A DNA stretch of 64,000 nt from Bog-532 sp963742875 (GCA_963742875.1 CAVUNO010000012.1:310001-374000), one strand, 5' to 3'. Counted from the stretch's first letter, positions 37,040 to 46,089 are shown. Notes: generated by a model from the sequence alone, not told the origin. Numbers and translations: made by a program.

Positions 37040-37280
37040 TCTGATTCGTTACCCCACTCCCGGAGCGCCGGGCCGCAGAGCTGCCACCAGAACACCAGCG
37101 CGCCAATCCATGACGCTACGGCGGCACCTTGCATCGTCCCGGCGACTCCGGCGATCGCGGCGCGGCCACCAGAGCGTGCACGCCGGCGCTGACGCACCCG
37201 CCCCTTACGGCAATCATCGACGGCAGCCTCAGCGCATCAACCAGCACGCGCGCCACCGTCCCCAGGATGCGGACCTGCAC
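37040..37280 (-). pseudogene. Flippase remnant behind an epimerase-type start
   Basis: The GTG at 37,280 begins VQVRILG, similar to the epimerase start. About 60 bp later the sequence turns into flippase C-terminal pieces: CVSAGVHALVAA (compare CVNVGISAGLHALGAA in the intact gene) and AAVASWIGALVFWWQL (compare VAVATWIGVLMWWWQL). Most of the gene is deleted. Confidence 0.6.
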
Positions 37281-37355
37281 CGATAATCTCCCAGCTTGAC
37301 TCAGACCGGATCTGGGCGGCGAGACAAACACCCACGATGCAGTGGATCCGCGACC

Positions 37356-37371
37356 GCCTCGCCCTAATACA
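37356..37371 (-). promoter_or_regulatory. EPS motif copy, epimerase-type leader (block copy 1)
   Basis: On the minus strand this reads TGTATTAGGGCGAGGC, 76 bp before GTG 37280. The leader aligns closely with the 40,642 copy. The C-to-T change in TATCA is the only one among the 13 copies. Confidence 0.5.
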
Positions 37372-37443
37372 CGATGCGGCAGCAATTTGCCCCTGTTTCC
37401 GGTCATTCCCCGTCTGTGTATTGCCGCCTGCCCTGTCGGGGGT

Positions 37444-38100
37444 TCAGCAGCTGCGCTGGACGACCAGGGCCTTGACGAGGGCGCCCCATTCGTAGGCGAC
37501 CTGATACGGCCAGGAGGTCAGCGCGATCGGTGTCGCCACGACGTATACGGGACCGGCGAAACACCGTTCCACCCGCAGCCGGGCGCGTGAATCCTGGGGA
37601 GTGATCGTGACCACCGCGATGGAGCGCCAGTGATACTTGCGGGCCAGCTTGCCGACGTACTCAGCCTCTCCCTTGGTCGTACCCGGCGATGGGTTGAAGC
37701 AGATCAGGGTCACCCGCGGTACCGGACGGGGGCAGCCGTAGCCGCCCCAGGGCATGCCCAGCGAGATCAGCAGGAACGGCGCCCGGTGCTGTGCGGCCAG
37801 GCGCAGGGCGTTACTGAGTCTGCCGCCCGGCACGTCCAGCATCAGGACGGCACTCACCGCAGGCGGCATGCCCTGATCGGGCCAGACGAACAACCGGGCG
37901 GTCGCCGCGGCGGCGACGATCACGAGGATAACGAGCGCGATCAGGACCCGGCGCCCGAGCCTGCGCCGCGAGGACAGCCGCCGGCCCGCCGGACCGGCCG
38001 CCGGAGCGGGAACGTCCCTAGGCGGCACAGGCGCTCCCCCCGATGCGTCACTCGCCCGCCATACTGCGGCAACATCGTCCCGGAATTCATTCAAGGTCAT
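37444..38100 (-). CDS. YdcF-like (DUF218) membrane protein
   Basis: 218 residues from ATG 38100. A Pro/Ala-rich cytoplasmic N-terminus is followed by one transmembrane helix (about residues 50-70, VLIALVILVIVAAAATA) and the DUF218 domain outside. The domain includes TTKGEAEYVGKLARKYHWRS and FAGPVYVVATP, and ends LVVQRSC. Members such as ElyC are linked to envelope polysaccharide metabolism; the chemistry is not settled. It is the intact paralogue of the broken gene at 23,100. Its start codon lies one base from that of the divergent DUF2267 gene, so the two must share a promoter region inside each other's 5' coding sequence, or one start is wrong. Confidence 0.75.
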   Translation of the reverse strand: MTLNEFRDDVAAVWRASDASGGAPVPPRDVPAPAAGPAGRRLSSRRRLGRRVLIALVILVIVAAAATARLFVWPDQGMPPAVSAVLMLDVPGGRLSNALRLAAQHRAPFLLISLGMPWGGYGCPRPVPRVTLICFNPSPGTTKGEAEYVGKLARKYHWRSIAVVTITPQDSRARLRVERCFAGPVYVVATPIALTSWPYQVAYEWGALVKALVVQRSC

Positions 38101-38101
38101 C

Positions 38102-38826
38102 GTGCCCGAATGGCAGGAGCCGCTGCCATCCGGATCCCCGCCCAGACGCGATCTACCCGGACAGGGACGCGGCCCGGCCGCCGCGGCGACCCAGCCCGAG
38201 ACTGAGGCGGAGAAGTTCGACATCGATGAGTTCCTGGACCAGGTAGCCAAGCGCGAGGACACCGATGTCGAAACCGCGCTGCGGCATCGGCGCGCGGTCT
38301 TCTCCGCGCTCGGCCGGGCGCTCGGCGCGGAGGTGGTGGCGCATATGGCCGCCGTCCTTCTGCAGACCTTTGATCCTCTTGCGGCGGAGGCGCAGGAACA
38401 GATACCCGAACATCATGCCAGGCCGGAGAGTTCGGGGGCCGGGTCCGGCAGTGGCTGGGCGTCGATGACCCCGCGGCTCGCCAGATTACCGAGGCGGTAC
38501 TGGAGACACGCGGCGAGGCGCGGATTGTGCCGGCCAGGTCGAGGACCTCATCGCCCAGCTCGATCCGTTGCTGCACCCACCGCTGCCGGAGTACCTCGCC
38601 GAATGGGCGGGGCGCACGGTGGATGCCGCTCGAGGAATTCCTGCAGCGGCTGGCCCGGCGGGAAGGCACCGACGTCGACGAGGACGGCCTCTTCAGCGAA
38701 ATATTCGAGGATGCTCGGGCCGTCTTCGCGACGCTGGCCGAGGCGGTCGGCGCCAAGGAATGGTTGGACGTAGTAGTCGAGCTGCCCGAAGATTCCCGTG
38801 GCCTCATCCCGGCGCGCCACGCCTGA
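38102..38826 (+). pseudogene. DUF2267 protein, several frameshifts
   Basis: Two DUF2267 units are visible: FDIDEFLDQVAKREDTDVET with AVFSALGRALGAEVVAHM near the 5' end, and MPLEEFLQRLARREGTDVDE with AVFATLAEAVGAKEWLDVV near the 3' end. Between them RQWLGVDDPAARQITEAVL and DLIAQLDPLLHPPLPEYLA lie in other frames. At least three frame changes are needed (near 38,425, 38,540 and 38,625). DUF2267 proteins are small cytosolic proteins of unknown function common in actinomycetes. Confidence 0.7.
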
Positions 38827-39487
38827 GGGCGCTGAGGCCGACGCGCTCGGCTCGGCCCCGGCTCGGGGCTGACCGTCCGGAGCCGGTTTCCTGCTGCTGG
38901 CCAGCGTCACCGGCTAAAGACGAGTGCAGGAGATCCCGGAGACGGGCCAGGCATCGGCTGCGGGTGGGGCCGATGCTGCCGACCGGGAGCCCGAGCTGGT
39001 CGGATATTTCGGCGTAGGAAGCTGGCGGGTCGGCCATGAGCAGTTCGAGCATGCGCTGCCACCGCCGGGGCAGACAGGACATTGCCTCGCGGACCATCTG
39101 CGTGCGCTCGGCGCAGAGCAGGCGCTCGTCGACCTCCGGTTCGGGTGGGGCCGCCCCCTCCAGGACGATGTCGTCGTCGGCCAGGACTACTTTTTTCTTT
39201 GCCGCGAGGCCGCGCAGGCATTCGTTCCGCGCGGTGGCCGCGAGCCAGGAACCCACGCGATCCGGGTTCTCGATCTTGTGAATGTTCTCCAGCAGTCGCA
39301 GCCACGTCACCTGGGTGACGTCTGCGGCGTCACTCTCGACCAGTTTGAAATCCCTGGTGATGGCCCAGATGAGCCGCGCGTACTGGTCGACCAGGCGCTC
39401 CCACGCCCCTCTGTCCCCCTCAGAAGCGCGCCGCACGAGTCGTGCGACGTCCAAGGCTCCGGTGTCTTCTACCTGCGTCGTCGTCAT
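38804..39487 (-). CDS. ECF-type RNA polymerase sigma factor (intact copy)
   Basis: 227 residues. Region 2 at about residues 28-95 (DQYARLIWAITRDF, ADVTQVTWLRLLENI, promoter -10 recognition) and region 4 at about 130-190 (PRRWQRMLELLMADPPASYA, EISDQLGLPVGSIGPTRSRC, -35 recognition). The usual end is LRDLLHSSLA; here a changed stop lets the frame run about 35 residues on (GDAGQQQETG...), overlapping the 3' end of the DUF2267 gene. No anti-sigma gene is visible next to it. Two broken paralogues flank it. It may read one of the repeated promoters in this region, which is untested. Confidence 0.85.
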   Translation of the reverse strand: MTTTQVEDTGALDVARLVRRASEGDRGAWERLVDQYARLIWAITRDFKLVESDAADVTQVTWLRLLENIHKIENPDRVGSWLAATARNECLRGLAAKKKVVLADDDIVLEGAAPPEPEVDERLLCAERTQMVREAMSCLPRRWQRMLELLMADPPASYAEISDQLGLPVGSIGPTRSRCLARLRDLLHSSLAGDAGQQQETGSGRSAPSRGRAERVGLSALRRGAPG

Positions 39488-40289
39488 CCGGCCTCCCAGC
39501 AGCCGTTACCGCACCCAGTTCGAGAAGGTCGTGCAGATTCAGAGCGGGATTGATATCGAAAGGGGCCGGATGCCGGATGCGGGTAATACTGACTCCGTGA
39601 GTGGATAGCGCAGACCGGCTTATCAGGAAAGATCAGGTGGCAATTGGCTGATAGGCGTCTGGCCAGCCGGGGCCGAATCTCTGCCCTGCCGGTCAGAACG
39701 TGCACTACCATGACAAGTCCCACTGCCTGGGTCCCCCCTGGCCTCACATGCCTCGGCCTTGCTGGACGCTTTGCCCGCGCGTGCCGAGGGGGCCATGTAC
39801 CAAGGTCTGCAAACATATCAAACCGTTCGTTCTTGCACTAGGCCCGATATTTCTTCTTTGGAGAGAGGCCAGAAGCTGAACGCCCATGCCGGAAAGTAAA
39901 ATAATCGTCGCTTTCTGTTATAATCGCAGGTAGTAATGATATGCTGACGTGGCGCTCGTCCGCCGTCGGCGAGGCATCCGCGGTGGCGTCTCATCCTCGC
40001 CAGATAACGATAAAGTGTTGCGCGGGGAAGATTTAACCAATCTGACACATAAGCGTCTTGTGCATGCCTGACACATAAGCGTCTTGTGCATGCAGGGTCA
40101 TGTAGGCGCCCAGCGGGGAAAGGCGATAATGGTGCCGCGGCTGCGTATCGTTCTCAGGCAGTTCGCCAATGCCATGTGGGGTTAATGATTTCCCGTGTTG
40201 CTGCTCTTAGTCAAAAATTTTAGTTTCTGCTTAGCGTAGGCGCCTTCTTGATGTGGTCTCTTCACCGCGGTCGCTCATGCGGGTCCGGG
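39488..40289. other. Sigma-gene upstream region, copy 2
   Basis: No large gene. It is homologous to 36,207-37,039 with indels. It holds a 26-bp tandem duplication (40,042-40,093) that is single in copy 1, and a possible 18-codon ORF at 40,129 that is not conserved in length. Confidence 0.5.
40042..40093. repeat. 26-bp tandem duplication
   Basis: Two identical 26-base units beginning CTGACACATAAGCGTCTTGT lie at 40042-40067 and 40068-40093. The corresponding place in block copy 1 has one unit, so the duplication is younger than the block amplification. Confidence 0.9.
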
Positions 40290-40566
40290 CCATGTACTGA
40301 TTCGGCCGCCATGCTGACTCGAGGTGCTGTTGACCGCGGCCACCGCAGGCACGCAGGCATCAGCCGCCAGGCCCACGGTCGCGGCAGCCCCGGTACTGAT
40401 GCTGGACAACGCGTGGTCCGCGACACCCCAGCTCAGCCGACCGATCGCGGCGCGCGCCATTCGCCACAGCGCTGCCGTCCGCTGCCCTCCGGCCGTTACC
40501 GCCAGCCGACGGCGGGTCGCATCAACCAGCACGCGCGCCACCATCGCCCAGGGTAAGGACCTGCAT
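40290..40566 (-). pseudogene. Flippase N-terminal remnant behind an epimerase-type start
   Basis: ATG 40566 begins MQVLTLGDGG, an epimerase-like stub. Another frame then reads RTAALWRMARAAIGRLSWGV and ADHALSS, matching the start of the intact flippase (RTAILW, RLGWGVADQAVSS). After that the sequence is unrelated. It is the N-terminal counterpart of the C-terminal remnant in block copy 1. Confidence 0.6.
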
Positions 40567-40641
40567 CGATAATCCCCCAGCGTGACTCGAACCAGATCCG
40601 GGCGGCGAGACAACCACCCGCGAAGTAGTAGATCCGCGGCC

Positions 40642-40657
40642 GCCCCGCCCTGATACA
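40642..40657 (-). promoter_or_regulatory. EPS motif copy, epimerase-type leader (block copy 2)
   Basis: On the minus strand this reads TGTATCAGGGCGGGGC, 76 bp before ATG 40566. The sequence upstream (AAATTGCTGCCGCAT) is shared with the 37,356 copy. Confidence 0.5.
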
Positions 40658-40731
40658 CAATGCGGCAGCAATTTGTCTCCGATACGCGGTCATTCCCCCA
40701 TCTGTGTATTGCCGCCCGCCCTGTCGGGTGT

Positions 40732-40830
40732 TCAGCAGCTGCGCTGGACGACCAGAGCCTTGAGGAGGCGCCCCACTCGTAGGCGATCTAATCCGGCCCG
40801 GACGTCAGCGCGATCGGTGTCGCCACGACC
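40732..40830 (-). pseudogene. YdcF-like gene, 3' fragment
   Basis: This matches the last about 30 codons of the intact gene at 37,444 (ending with the same QRSC and stop), with small indels. The rest was lost at the junction with sigma copy 3. Confidence 0.8.
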
Positions 40831-40869
40831 GTCTGGAGCCGGTTTGCCCCGGTAACGCCGGCGTCACGG

Positions 40870-41443
40870 CTAAGCGTGGTGCAACAGCCCCAGGAGACGG
40901 GCCAGGCATCGGCTGCGGGCGGGGCCGATGCTGCCGATGGGGAGTCCGAGTTGGTCAGATATCTCGGCATAGGAGGCCGGTGGATCCGCCATGAGCAGTT
41001 CCAGCATCCGCTGCCAGCGCCAGGGCAGGCGCGATAGGGCTTCGCGGACGCATCTCCGGCCGCTCAGCGGAGAGCAGGCGCTCGTCGATCTCCGGCTCCG
41101 GTGTGGCTGCTCCCTCAAGGACAACGTCGTCGTCGGGCAGAACTGCTTTTTTCTTTGCCGCGAGGCCGCGCAGGCATTCGTTCCGCGCGGTGGCCGCGAG
41201 CCAGGAACCCGCGCGATCCGGGTTCTCGATCTTATGGATGTTCTCCAGCAGCCGCAGCCACGTCACCTGGGCGACGTCTGCGGCGTCACTCTCGACCAGT
41301 TTGAAATCCCTGCTGATGGCCCAGATGAGCCTCGCGTACTGGTCGACCAGGCGCTCCCACGCCCCTGCGGCCCCCTCGGCAGCCTGTCGCACAAGTCGTG
41401 CGACGGCCTGCGCGCTGACGTCTTTTGCCTGCCTCGTCGTCAT
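40870..41443 (-). pseudogene. ECF-type sigma factor, copy 3, frameshifted
   Basis: Region 2 (LVDQYARLIWAISRDFKLVE) reads from 41,443 to SAERPEM. One base is missing or extra near 41,050, after which region 4 (VREALSRLPWRWQRMLELL, EISDQLGLPIGSI) continues in the next frame to 40,870. It is more diverged from copies 1 and 2 than they are from each other. Its end, LLGLLHHA, supports the shorter C-terminus as ancestral. Confidence 0.8.
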
Positions 41444-41927
41444 CCCGCCTCCGCTTAGTAGCCGCCGTCACCGCAACAGTTTGAGAGGTCATACGGAACT
41501 AGGGTGCGTGCGGGGTTACCGATGGGAGTTTGGTATTGAGTGCATGATCCGAGACAGCTGGTCTGCATCCGTACGGACGGCCTGGGCCGTACATCGGCTT
41601 CGCTGCCCAAACGACTGACATCATGACGTTTCCCCACCTCCATGCACCTGCCGCGCGATGCCACTCATATCGGTGTTGCGAGCGTCGACGATAGAAAGAC
41701 GCGCAGGCCTGTGGGTAGGTTGGCGGTGATTCGCCACGATTTGCCGCTCTTTTCACGATTGGCCTGATACGCATGAAAGTCCGTGTACGGCGCAGGTTTT
41801 CCGTGCTGACGGGGCCCGGAGACTGGCTCAATGTTCACCGTCTGGCCGCCGTGAGGTTGCTGTCCGGCCGTTAGTAACCGAGCGCCGCTAGCAGTTGCGC
41901 TGCAGGACCAGAGAGCATCTCCGGCGG
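41444..41927. other. Intergenic stretch without a supportable gene
   Basis: This upstream region of sigma copy 3 is only weakly similar to those of copies 1 and 2. I see no gene, RNA or transposon end. Confidence 0.45.
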
Positions 41928-42045
41928 CTAAGCGTTCAGCGGAGGCGGGAACTCCTGGTCCAGGGCCGCCAGGTCGGTGGAGTCCAGGCGGTTCTCCAGC
42001 GCCGCGCGGTTCTCGTCGGTGTGCTCCGGCCGGACGGCGCCAGCC
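41928..42045 (-). pseudogene. Possible aldo/keto reductase C-terminal fragment
   Basis: The minus strand reads GAVRPEHTDENRAALENRLD and STDLAALDQEFPPPLNA and then stops. The pattern (EN-x-AAL, then DLAALD and FPPP) resembles the end of aldo/keto reductases. No start or upstream domain remains. Weak call. Confidence 0.3.
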
Positions 42046-42113
42046 AGAGAGGCAGGTGGAGGTTGTCCAGGTTAGGGTGCAAGCGCGGCCACAAGCAGCC
42101 AGAGCCCCGGAGG

Positions 42114-44833
42114 ATGCCGTTGCCTGCTGACTACGAGAAGATCCGTGCCGAGAACATCGCGCGGTACGGCTGGGACACGGCGGTGCTGGACCTGCTCGGG
42201 CAGCTTGTACAGCGAGCGCACGCACTTCATCTTCGAGCTGATCCAGAACGCCGAGGACGCTGGCGCGACCGAGCTGGCCTTCGAGCTCTTCGAAGATCGC
42301 CTGGAGGTACGGCACGATGGGCGGCCCTTCACCGAAGCCGACGTCCGCGGTGTGTGCGGCGTCGGCGCAGCGCGAAGTCCGGCGACCTGACGAAGATCGG
42401 GCAGTTCGGCATCGGCTTCAAGTCCGTGTACGCCTACACGAAATCTCCGCGCATCTACAGCGCGGGCAAAAGCGCGGCGAGAACGCGGGCGAGCATTTCC
42501 GGATCGAGAATTACGTCCGGCCGTACGCCGTGGACCCGCTCGCCGACGGCGCTGTGCACCGCGGGCTGACGGCGCTCGGTACCCGCTCGCCGACGGCGCT
42601 GTGCACCCGGTGGCTGACGGCACGGGCGGCACGCTGTTCGTCTTCCCCTTCGATCACTGATACAGGTCCCGGCCGCGGTCGCCGTGCGGGAGATCGCCGC
42701 GGCCCTGAACACCATCGAGCCGGGCACCCTGCTGTTCCTCAGGAACATCGAGCGTCTGCGCGCCGGCGGCGTTGGCGTCTCTGGATCGGTTATCGAGCGC
42801 CGGGCCGCGCACCGCAGCGCCGCGCGCCGTCACGTCACCCTGTCCACGGGCCGGGCCGGCCGGGCGAGGAGTGGCTCGTCTGGCACCGCAGGCCGATGAC
42901 CCGGGCCATCCCGCAGAGCCATCGGAGCCGGAACGGCCCTCGGAACCAGCACAGCGCGCGGAACCGGCACAGCGCGCGGAACCGGCACAGCGCGCGGAAC
43001 CGGCACGGCGGGTGGAGGTCGCCTTCCGCGTGGATGCCACCGGCGGCGATCGCCGGATCACCGCGTGCGGTCGGTCCCCGCTCATCGTGTTCTTCCCGAC
43101 GCGAGAAGGAGACGTTTCTCGGTTTCCTGATCCAGGGTCCGTACCGCACAACCCCGGCCCGCGACAACGTCCCGGCGCACGATCCGTCGAACCAGGCCCT
43201 GGTGGGCCAGACCGGCGGGCTGCTCGCCGGCGTGCTCCGGGAACTGCGGGCGGACGGCCTGCTCACGGCGGACGCCCTGCGGGCCCTGCCGCTCGACGTG
43301 GCGCGTTTCCAGCCAGGCTCGATGTTCCGCCCGCTGTTCGACTCGGTACGCGAGGCGCTGGCCGGCGGGGAGCTCATTCCCGCCGCAAGCGGCGACCCAC
43401 CGAGGGCGGCTACCCGGCAACGGGCGCATCCCGCCCCGCCGAGCTGAAGCTGGCCCGCGGCGCGGGGCTGGCGAGCTGTCGGCCCCGATCAGCTTGGTGC
43501 GCTCTTCGATGCCGGGCGCCTGCTCTACTTCGCCCACGAGTCGATCACGCCGGACCTCACCCCGCTCCTGTGGCGGTACCTGCGGGACGAGCTCGGCGTC
43601 GAGTGAGGTCACGCCCGCGGACGTGCTTGCATGGTCACCCCGGATTTCCTGGCCGCGCAGTCCGACGAGTGGATCACGCGCTTCTACGCGTTCCTCTACC
43701 AGTCGTCGGCGTTGTGGCAGGCGGCCGGGTTCCCGGACGATGAGGCCGGGCCGGCCCGGACCCGGCCGATCATCCGGCTCGAGGACGGCCGTCACGTCGC
43801 GCCGTTCGACGCGCTCGGCCACCCCGCCGTGTACCTCCCGGGAGCCAGCGGCACCAGCCTGCCCACGGTCCGGCGTTCCGTGGCGGGCTCACCTGTGGGC
43901 CGGCCGTTCCTGGATGCGCTGAACCTCACCGAGCCGGACGTGGTGGCGGAGGTCCTCGAAATCGTGTTGCCCCGGTACGGCGGGCTGGACCTCGTCGGCC
44001 TGGACCTGGCTCAGCACGAGGCTGACTGTGAACGCGTCGTCCGGGCCCTGGACGAGGCGACGGCCCGGCAGCGGCCACGGCTCCTTGACAGGCTCCAGCG
44101 AACCGCCTTCCTCATCGGCGAGAACGCCGCCACGGGCGTTCGGCGCCTCACGCCGCCCACGGCGCTTTACCAGCGGAGCAAGGAGCTGGAAAGCTACTTC
44201 GACGGGAACCCGGACGCCTGGTTCGCCGGCGACGGGTACGGGCCGTGGCTGGTTCAGCTGCGCGAGATGGGTGTGCGCGAGGCCGTCGAGGTGCGCGCAC
44301 GGATCCCGGGCCAGCTCGGGCACGTCGTCATCGTGGATGAGTTCGCCCGGCAGGAGCGCGGTCTCGACGGCTTCGACCCGGGCGCGGAGATCGACGGCCT
44401 GGACTTCGCCCTGGGCCACCCCACCCACGCGCGGTCCGAATACGTCTGGAACGTGCTGCTCGGCGCGCACCGGGGACTCGTCGCCGGGGTCGTTGAGAAG
44501 GCCATCCGCCCGTCGTTCGCGGATTCCGCGCTGGAGAACGTCCGGTCGGCGATCGGTGCCGCCGCCGCGAGCCAGGCGTGGCTCCCGGGACCGGACGGCG
44601 CGTTCCGGCGGCCGGCCGAGCTTTCCCTCGATGACCTGCCGCCGACGTTTACCCGGGACGAGACCCTGGCCCACGCCCTGGGCATGCTGCAGCCCGTGGT
44701 GGCGGAGGCCGCCCGTCAGCTCGGCGTCCCGGCCGGGGTCCTGCGGGGTCTGAGCGCTCACCCGGACCTGGTCGCGATGGTCGAACGCGAGCTCAGAGCC
44801 CGGACGGCCGGCCAAGGTCCCGGGCCGGGGTAG
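42114..44833 (+). pseudogene. Sacsin-type N-terminal ATPase domain protein, multiply frameshifted and truncated
   Basis: The frames in order are YEKIRAENIARYGWDTAVLD, YSERTHFIFELIQNAEDAGA (Bergerat ATP-binding motif with the EN-x-x-D element), LTKIGQFGIGFKSVYAYT, GTLFVFPFD, EIAAALNTIEPGTLLFLRNI, then KETFLGFLIQGPYRTTPARD and PGSMFRPLFDSVREAL. A final open stretch from 43,631 encodes 400 residues (FYAFLYQSSALW to ASQAWLPGPDGAFRRPAELS). At least five frame changes lie between 42,200 and 43,620. Relatives are usually far longer, so the 3' part is also missing. The family is linked to HSP90-like ATPases of large actinobacterial proteins, often in defence or DNA-associated settings. Confidence 0.75.
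42950..43004. repeat. 18-bp tandem repeats coding for EPAQRA
   Basis: Three near-perfect copies of GGAACCGGCACAGCGCGC plus partial copies on both sides. In the coding frame they give repeated EPAQRA hexapeptides just before VEVAFRVDATGG of the sacsin-type relic. Length variation by slippage is likely. Confidence 0.8.
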
Positions 44834-44884
44834 CCGCCGGGCCGCCGGGCCCCGGGCGCTTCACGAGCCCCGCGGCGGTCCGTT

Positions 44885-45225
44885 CAGGTCAATTCCGAAC
44901 GTCTGGCTGATTCCCGGCGCCCCGCCTCGGTGAGACGCAGTGCGCGGCTGTCGCCGGAGCGCCGGATCCAGCCGAGTTCGAGGAAACGGTCGGGCAGGCC
45001 GCGCCCGAGCGCCCCGGACAGGTGATGGTGCTGTTCGCTCTGGTCAGCCTGCGCGAGCTCGGCCGTGCGGGCCGGGTTCGGGGAGCCGGATGGCCGCGGC
45101 GCCTTCCAGCAGGAAGATAAGGTCGTCGGCGACCACGTTGGGGCGGAGGCGGCCGCTCCTGCGGGCGCGCGCGACGAGCCGGCCGGTGAGCACCCCGGAG
45201 CGAGCGCGGGTCCAGGTCATAGGGT
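44885..45225 (-). pseudogene. Two regulator remnants (TetR-like and ArsR-like C-terminal ends)
   Basis: 45,080-45,225 encodes RLVARARRSGRLRPNVVADD and LIFLLEGAAAIRLP, like the ligand-binding end of a TetR regulator. 44,885-45,040 encodes LPDRFLELGWIRRSGDSRAL and RLTEAGRR, then in a second frame FGIDLNG, like the winged-helix end of an ArsR-type regulator. Neither has a start or DNA-binding helix pair. A TetR gene beside the hydrolase gene at 45,237 would be a common pairing. Confidence 0.5.
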
Positions 45226-45236
45226 TGGCTGGTGCC

Positions 45237-45908
45237 ATGAGCACCTACGTCCTGATTCCCGGTGCGGGCGGTTCCGCCTGGTACTGGCACCGTGTCGTCC
45301 CGCTGCTGCGGGCCGCGGGGCACGACGCCATCGCCGTCGACTTGCCGGGCCCGGATCCCCACGCCGGCCTGCCCGAATACACCGACCTGGTGGTGTCCGC
45401 CATCGATGGGCGCGAGGACGTGGTGCTGGTCGCCGCGTCGATCGGCGGTTTCGCCGCGCCGCTGGTGGCGGAGAAGGTTCCCGTCCGTGCCCTCGTCCTG
45501 GTCAACGCGATGATCCCGCTGCCCGGCGAGACCCCGGGAGCCTGGTGGGGCAACACCGGCTCGCAGCAGGCGCGTGATTGCGCGGCCGAACGGGGCGGCT
45601 ACGGGACGGATTTCGATCTGTCCGTCTATTTCCTGCACGACGTCCCGCCCCAGGTCATCGCGTCCGGCGAGAGCCAGCAGTATCCCGAGTCCAACGCGGT
45701 CTTCGGGGCCGTCTGCGACTTCCGGGCGTGGCCGGCCGTCCCGATCCGCGTCGCGGTGGGGGCCGATGACCGCTTCTTCCCCGCCGCCTTCCAGCAGCAG
45801 GTGGCGCGGGACCGGCTAGGGATCGAGGCAGACGTGCTGCCCGGCGGTCATCTCATCGCGCTCGCGCAGCCGGCCCCGCTCACGCACTACCTGCTGGCCA
45901 CCGGATAG
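45237..45908 (+). CDS. Alpha/beta-fold hydrolase
   Basis: 223 residues. An alpha/beta hydrolase start (TYVLIPGAGGSAWYWHRVVP), the nucleophile Ser in VLVAASIGGFAAPL (a variant A-S-I-G-G elbow), Asp in VAVGADDRFFP and His in PGGHLIAL complete a plausible triad. It resembles small esterase-like hydrolases of the salicylate-binding-protein/methyl-ketone-synthase type. The substrate is unknown. The ATG at 45,237 lacks a strong SD. Confidence 0.85.
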   Translation: MSTYVLIPGAGGSAWYWHRVVPLLRAAGHDAIAVDLPGPDPHAGLPEYTDLVVSAIDGREDVVLVAASIGGFAAPLVAEKVPVRALVLVNAMIPLPGETPGAWWGNTGSQQARDCAAERGGYGTDFDLSVYFLHDVPPQVIASGESQQYPESNAVFGAVCDFRAWPAVPIRVAVGADDRFFPAAFQQQVARDRLGIEADVLPGGHLIALAQPAPLTHYLLATG

Positions 45909-46089
45909 ACGGGCTGCCGACCAGGTAGTGCCGCGCACTGGCGATCCCGGGCAGCCAGTGCAGCAGCGCGGTCGCGGCACCTGTCCGGGGGCACCGCGAG
46001 CTCGACGTCGGCCTGCAGACGCCCCCGCACAAATACATCGCCGAGGACGAGGGCCCAGCCCCGGTACCCTCCCGGTCCTGCCGGTGCCG

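Larger units (their letters stand above)
35455..37530. repeat. Amplified block, copy 1
   Basis: From GGAGCCGGTTTCCTGCTGCT through the first sigma gene, its upstream DNA, flippase debris and the 3' end of the YdcF-like gene, this stretch repeats at 38,876-40,830 in the same order and orientation. The sigma genes differ by only a few bases over about 575 bp. The upstream DNA (36,540-36,990 against 39,800-40,245) is similar with several indels. Confidence 0.85.
38876..40830. repeat. Amplified block, copy 2
   Basis: Matches 35,455-37,530 in order and orientation. It ends about 100 bp into the YdcF-like gene, where it joins a third sigma-factor copy at about 40,830 through the same GGAGCCGGTTT sequence that starts each block. 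That shared sequence marks the recombination boundary. Confidence 0.85.

Noticed and set aside
44889..45638. 249-residue minus-strand frame opposite the hydrolase gene
   Set aside because: It runs antisense through a hydrolase with a complete catalytic triad; only short regulator-like remnants in other frames are credible on this strand.
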